16,640 nt of DNA from Actinomycetota bacterium (GTDB taxonomy: Bacteria; Actinomycetota; Actinomycetes; Actinomycetales; Microbacteriaceae): NCBI GenBank assembly GCA_016870695.1, contig VGAV01000015.1, positions 1 to 16,640 of the forward strand, read 5' to 3'. The notes beneath the pieces were generated by a model, which had not been told where the DNA came from, ran no database searches, and saw only the letters and a program-made list of their open reading frames with translations. Positions 14,602 through 16,640 of this stretch are shown here, piece by piece (the first letter of the stretch is position 1; every line of letters starts with the position of its first letter). A program made the translations under genes and the position numbers.

Positions 14602-15419
14602 TTCTCGAGCCCGCCTGTCGGGAACCGGTCGGACATGTAGCCGGGGCCGCTGCGGCGCGCCTGGGGCGGCTGCTGGCCGCTCTGGCCGGCGCCCCTGGTC
14701 GCTTCCTTCGGGGACCGCTGGTAGCTGCCGCTGATGACGGCTCGGACGTCTGCGAGAGGGTCGGCCGCGGGGGCCGGCTTCTCGACGCTGATCGCGTGGA
14801 ACACCGGGACGAGCGACGTCGGATCGGGAGCGAACGCGAACATGTCGGGACGGCTCATGGCGGATGCCTGGTTCCACTGCTCGGGGGTCACCCGGTCGAA
14901 CTCGAACCGGAACGGTGAGCCCTCGGCAAGGTCGTGCATGAACTGCTTCGAGGTGCGCCCGTTGCCCTCGCGGAACGGGTGCGCCTGGTTCACGTACGCG
15001 AACACGGTGGCGCTGGTGGCGATGAAATCGTTACGACTGATCGAGGCCCAGTCCGTCGACGTGGCGAGCTGGTGCACCTCGGACAGGTAGCGGTCCACCT
15101 CGCCGTCGTCGACGCGACCGAACTCGCGTCCCGCGCCCTTCGACATGTTGACCGTCCGGTACTCCCCCGCCCACTCGTAGACGTCTTGAAACAGGTGCCG
15201 GTGGATCGCCTTCAAGTGGTCCGCGTCGAACGTCTTCGGAATATCGACCATCCCCGCTTCCAGCTCTGCGCCGCGGCGGGCGGTACGCCCGTACTCGCGC
15301 TCTTTCAGCTCGAAGAAGTCGCGCTCATCGAACTTGTTGCGCAGCGTCCCGTTGCCGAGCTGCGGGCTGCACGTCTCGGGGTAGAAGTACGACTCCCAGG
15401 TGTCGAACCCGTCAGCCAC
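14598..15419 (-). CDS. fic: Fic-domain protein (AMPylator toxin)
   Basis: 273 residues from a GTG at 15419. The motif HPFREGNGR (147-155) is the complete Fic active site, with the catalytic histidine and the phosphate-binding GNGR. Upstream FDADHLKAIHRHLFQDVYEWAGEYR (64-88) is the family's conserved helix block, and TWESYFYPET begins the fold. Fic enzymes transfer AMP from ATP to target proteins; toxins of this class hit DNA gyrase and topoisomerase IV. No inhibitory helix is built in, and the gene upstream encodes a VbhA-like antitoxin. The last 80 or so residues are Pro/Ala/Ser-rich. The frame continues to an ATG at 15485, but that overlaps the antitoxin by 65 bases with no ribosome site; the GTG lies just past the antitoxin stop. 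Confidence 0.92.
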   Translation of the reverse strand: MADGFDTWESYFYPETCSPQLGNGTLRNKFDERDFFELKEREYGRTARRGAELEAGMVDIPKTFDADHLKAIHRHLFQDVYEWAGEYRTVNMSKGAGREFGRVDDGEVDRYLSEVHQLATSTDWASISRNDFIATSATVFAYVNQAHPFREGNGRTSKQFMHDLAEGSPFRFEFDRVTPEQWNQASAMSRPDMFAFAPDPTSLVPVFHAISVEKPAPAADPLADVRAVISGSYQRSPKEATRGAGQSGQQPPQARRSGPGYMSDRFPTGGLEK

Positions 15420-15420
15420 G

Positions 15421-15684
15421 TCAGGCTGCGCCGACGATGCCGGCGGCGCGTCGAGACGCCTCGGCCGCGCGGTGAGCTGCGGCATCCGAACGACGGTCGT
15501 ACTCGGCCGCGTCGATCGCGCCGCGAACGTAGTCCGTCAAGTTCTCGACGTCCTCGCGCGTGGGCTTCCAGCCCTCGTGCCAGCCGGCGGCGAGGGACTG
15601 CACCACGGCACGACGCTGCTTGTCGTCGAGCTGCGCGAACAGCTCCGGGTACTGCTGCTCGATCTTCATCTGAGACTCGGCCAC
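15421..15684 (-). CDS. VbhA-like Fic antitoxin
   Basis: 87 residues. SLAAGWHEGWKPTREDVENL (30-49) followed by TDYVRGAIDAAEYDRR matches the antitoxin VbhA domain: an inhibitory helix ending in Glu-Gly, then a short helical tail. In the family motif [S/T]xxxE[G/N], the glutamate blocks the ATP gamma-phosphate site of Fic. Here the Glu37-Gly38 is present but the preceding S/T position is Ala33. I chose the GTG at 15684 because AAGGGAG lies six to seven bases upstream. The frame is open to 15948, but the extra residues cover the promoter region and look non-coding. It precedes fic directly, the usual antitoxin-toxin order. Confidence 0.82.
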   Translation of the reverse strand: MAESQMKIEQQYPELFAQLDDKQRRAVVQSLAAGWHEGWKPTREDVENLTDYVRGAIDAAEYDRRSDAAAHRAAEASRRAAGIVGAA

Positions 15685-15888
15685 GGTGGCTCCCTTCAAC
15701 CCTCCCAGTCTACCAAATGATGCAAAAGGGCTATACTGAATTTCGCACCAATTCGGGTTTTGCGACGGGGTTTTGCACCGCGACGATCCGCGAGATTCCG
15801 GCACCTCGTCGACGGCCCTGCGGGTGGTGCGAAACCGATCGGTTTTGCACGCCCGGTGTTCATCGGTGAAAACCGATATGATCGGCGG
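15685..15888. promoter_or_regulatory. Divergent control region between Fic and cadmium operons
   Basis: GGTTTTGC recurs three times on the plus strand (15756-15763, 15769-15776, 15841-15848), and the inverted TGCAAAAGG is at 15721-15729. GGTGCGAAA (15826-15834) and its complement TTTCGCACC (15741-15749) form a spaced pair. A good -10 box, TATACT, is at 15732-15737 on the plus strand. The array lies just upstream of the antitoxin start and could bind the antitoxin complex or another regulator. No clear promoter is seen for the minus-strand operon. Confidence 0.4.
15832..15888 (+). promoter_or_regulatory. CmtR-type operator and leaderless promoter
   Basis: The 14-bp perfect palindrome AAACCGATCGGTTT (15832-15845) is followed by ATCGGT-GAAA-ACCGAT (15862-15877), which shares its ACCGAT/ATCGGT half-sites. 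The second dyad runs into TATGAT (15877-15882), a good -10 box whose start point would fall at the GTG at 15889. A repressor on the second dyad would cover the promoter, fitting autoregulation by the ArsR-type gene that follows. Confidence 0.65.
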
Positions 15889-16221
15889 GTGACGATGACA
15901 CAAGATCTTGCAGCTGCCGTCTCCCTGTTCCACTCTCTTGCCGATCACAGTCGCCTGTCGATACTGCGTCGGCTGTCAGCCGGTGAAGCTCGGGTGAGGG
16001 ACCTGACCGATGAGCTCGGCTTGGCGCAATCGACCGTGTCGGAGCACGTTGGATGCCTCCGCGAATGCGGGCTTGTCGTTGCCCGCAGTGAGGGCCGGCA
16101 GAACTTTTACTCTGTCTCCACTCCTGAGGTGATCGATGTTCTCGAAGCGGCCGAGCGCCTCCTCGCCGCGACGGGTTTCAAGGTCGATCTGTGCAAGACG
16201 TACGGGAGCGACGCCCGATGA
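15889..16221 (+). CDS. cmtR: CmtR-like ArsR family cadmium/lead sensor
   Basis: 110 residues. VSLFHSLADHSRLSILRRLSAGE opens an ArsR/SmtB winged helix; LTDELGLAQSTVSEHVGCLRECGLVVARSEGRQNFYSV is the recognition helix and wing. Cysteines C56 and C60 (CLREC) plus C102 (VDLCKTY) match the C57, C61 and C102 metal site of Mycobacterium tuberculosis CmtR, which senses Cd(II) and Pb(II) and lets go of DNA when metal binds. The start could be GTG 15889 or ATG 15895. The GTG fits a leaderless start from the TATGAT box. No ribosome site is seen. The stop overlaps the start of the transporter gene (ATGA), so the sensor controls its own operon. Metal identity is inferred from the cysteine match. Confidence 0.88.
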   Translation: MTMTQDLAAAVSLFHSLADHSRLSILRRLSAGEARVRDLTDELGLAQSTVSEHVGCLRECGLVVARSEGRQNFYSVSTPEVIDVLEAAERLLAATGFKVDLCKTYGSDAR

Positions 16222-16640
16222 TCGGAACCATCGTGGCTGCCATCGGCCTGTTCGCGGCGACGAACATTGACGACATCGTCGTCCTCACCGTTCTGTTTCT
16301 CGCGTCCGCACGCGGAGCCCTCCCGGGATGGAAGGTCGTGGCCGGGCAGTACCTCGGCTTCATCGCCCTGGTCGCAATCAGCAGCCTCGCCGCCGCGGGC
16401 CTGACCATCGTCCCGGACGAATGGGTCGGGCTGCTGGGCCTGGTCCCACTTGCGATCGGTGTGTACGGGCTGATTCGTACGCTCCGACGTCGCGGCGACG
16501 ATGACGACGACGACGAAAGCTCCATCAGCGCCGGGGGCCTGCTCGGAGTTGCCGGCATCACCATCGCAAACGGCGCCGACAACATCTCGCTGTACACCCC
16601 TGTGTTCCGCACCAACCCGGTTCCGGACACCATCGTCACC
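16218..16640 (+). CDS. cadD: CadD-family cadmium resistance transporter, 3' end missing
   Basis: The first 141 residues are visible; the gene runs off the right edge. FAATNIDDIVVLTVLFL (13-29) and TIANGADNISLYTPVFR (about 115-131) are the paired internal repeats of the CadD family, each with the conserved N-x-D-(D/N) pattern. Hydrophobic segments lie at about 4-32, 41-62 and 69-86. Between them and the second repeat is an aspartate-rich loop (DDDDDDE, about 94-100). CadD proteins are inner-membrane cadmium exporters, typically about 200 residues. The ATG at 16218 overlaps the regulator stop, so the two are co-translated. With the CmtR-like sensor this is a standard metal-inducible resistance cassette. 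Confidence 0.9.
   Translation, partial: MIGTIVAAIGLFAATNIDDIVVLTVLFLASARGALPGWKVVAGQYLGFIALVAISSLAAAGLTIVPDEWVGLLGLVPLAIGVYGLIRTLRRRGDDDDDDESSISAGGLLGVAGITIANGADNISLYTPVFRTNPVPDTIVT

Noticed and set aside
14934..15869. 311-codon plus-strand frame opposite the Fic pair
   Set aside because: It covers an intact Fic gene and its antitoxin and becomes an arginine/serine-rich string; no motif.
1..16640. CRISPR array or tRNA genes
   Set aside because: No regularly spaced repeats of CRISPR length and no cloverleaf with a T-arm were found by eye on either strand.

Overview
The window reads as high-GC actinobacterial DNA, most likely from the family Microbacteriaceae (Microbacterium-like). Pointers are the strongly GC-biased third codon positions, a DUF7882-type protein (9026-9445) that I associate with that family, an actinobacterial MobP relaxase/MobC pair, a CmtR-type cadmium sensor, and several genes that appear to be leaderless. 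All family names here come from recognising motifs by eye; no search was run.

Layout. (A) 1-6600 looks like an accessory or defence island. The left edge cuts a minus-strand DUF262 (GmrSD-type) gene. After 1.25 kb of non-coding, hairpin-rich DNA comes a divergent pair: a minus-strand 819-residue membrane protein with a winged-helix-like region, a PIN-like nuclease domain, a coiled coil and C-terminal membrane helices, and a plus-strand AAA ATPase with a C-terminal winged helix. A 34-nt hairpin with an almost identical loop lies outside each end of this pair (1696-1743 and 6437-6476), in the same orientation. (B) 6996-9445 looks like ordinary metabolic DNA: a zinc NAD-dependent dehydrogenase of the glutathione-independent formaldehyde dehydrogenase type, a convergent flavodoxin-like FMN reductase with a strong terminator between them, and the DUF7882 protein. 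(C) 9789-13420 is a mobilization module: a coiled-coil protein, MobP relaxase and MobC on the minus strand, a probable oriT region, and a divergent small coiled-coil protein. (D) 13421-13696 holds a very large nested palindrome. (E) 13697-15684 is a tightly overlapping minus-strand operon of VbhA-like antitoxin, Fic toxin, small membrane protein and serine recombinase. (F) 15889 to the right edge is a CmtR-like metalloregulator and CadD-like cadmium transporter operon.

How the parts fit. C to F together look like the backbone and cargo of a mobilizable plasmid or integrative mobilizable element: it would nick and transfer with a helper's secretion system, resolve or invert DNA with the serine recombinase, be stabilised by the Fic pair, and carry cadmium resistance. 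No replication initiator, type IV secretion gene or tyrosine integrase is in the window. The PIN-membrane/AAA pair in A is the best candidate for an undescribed system; its function is not shown by the sequence.
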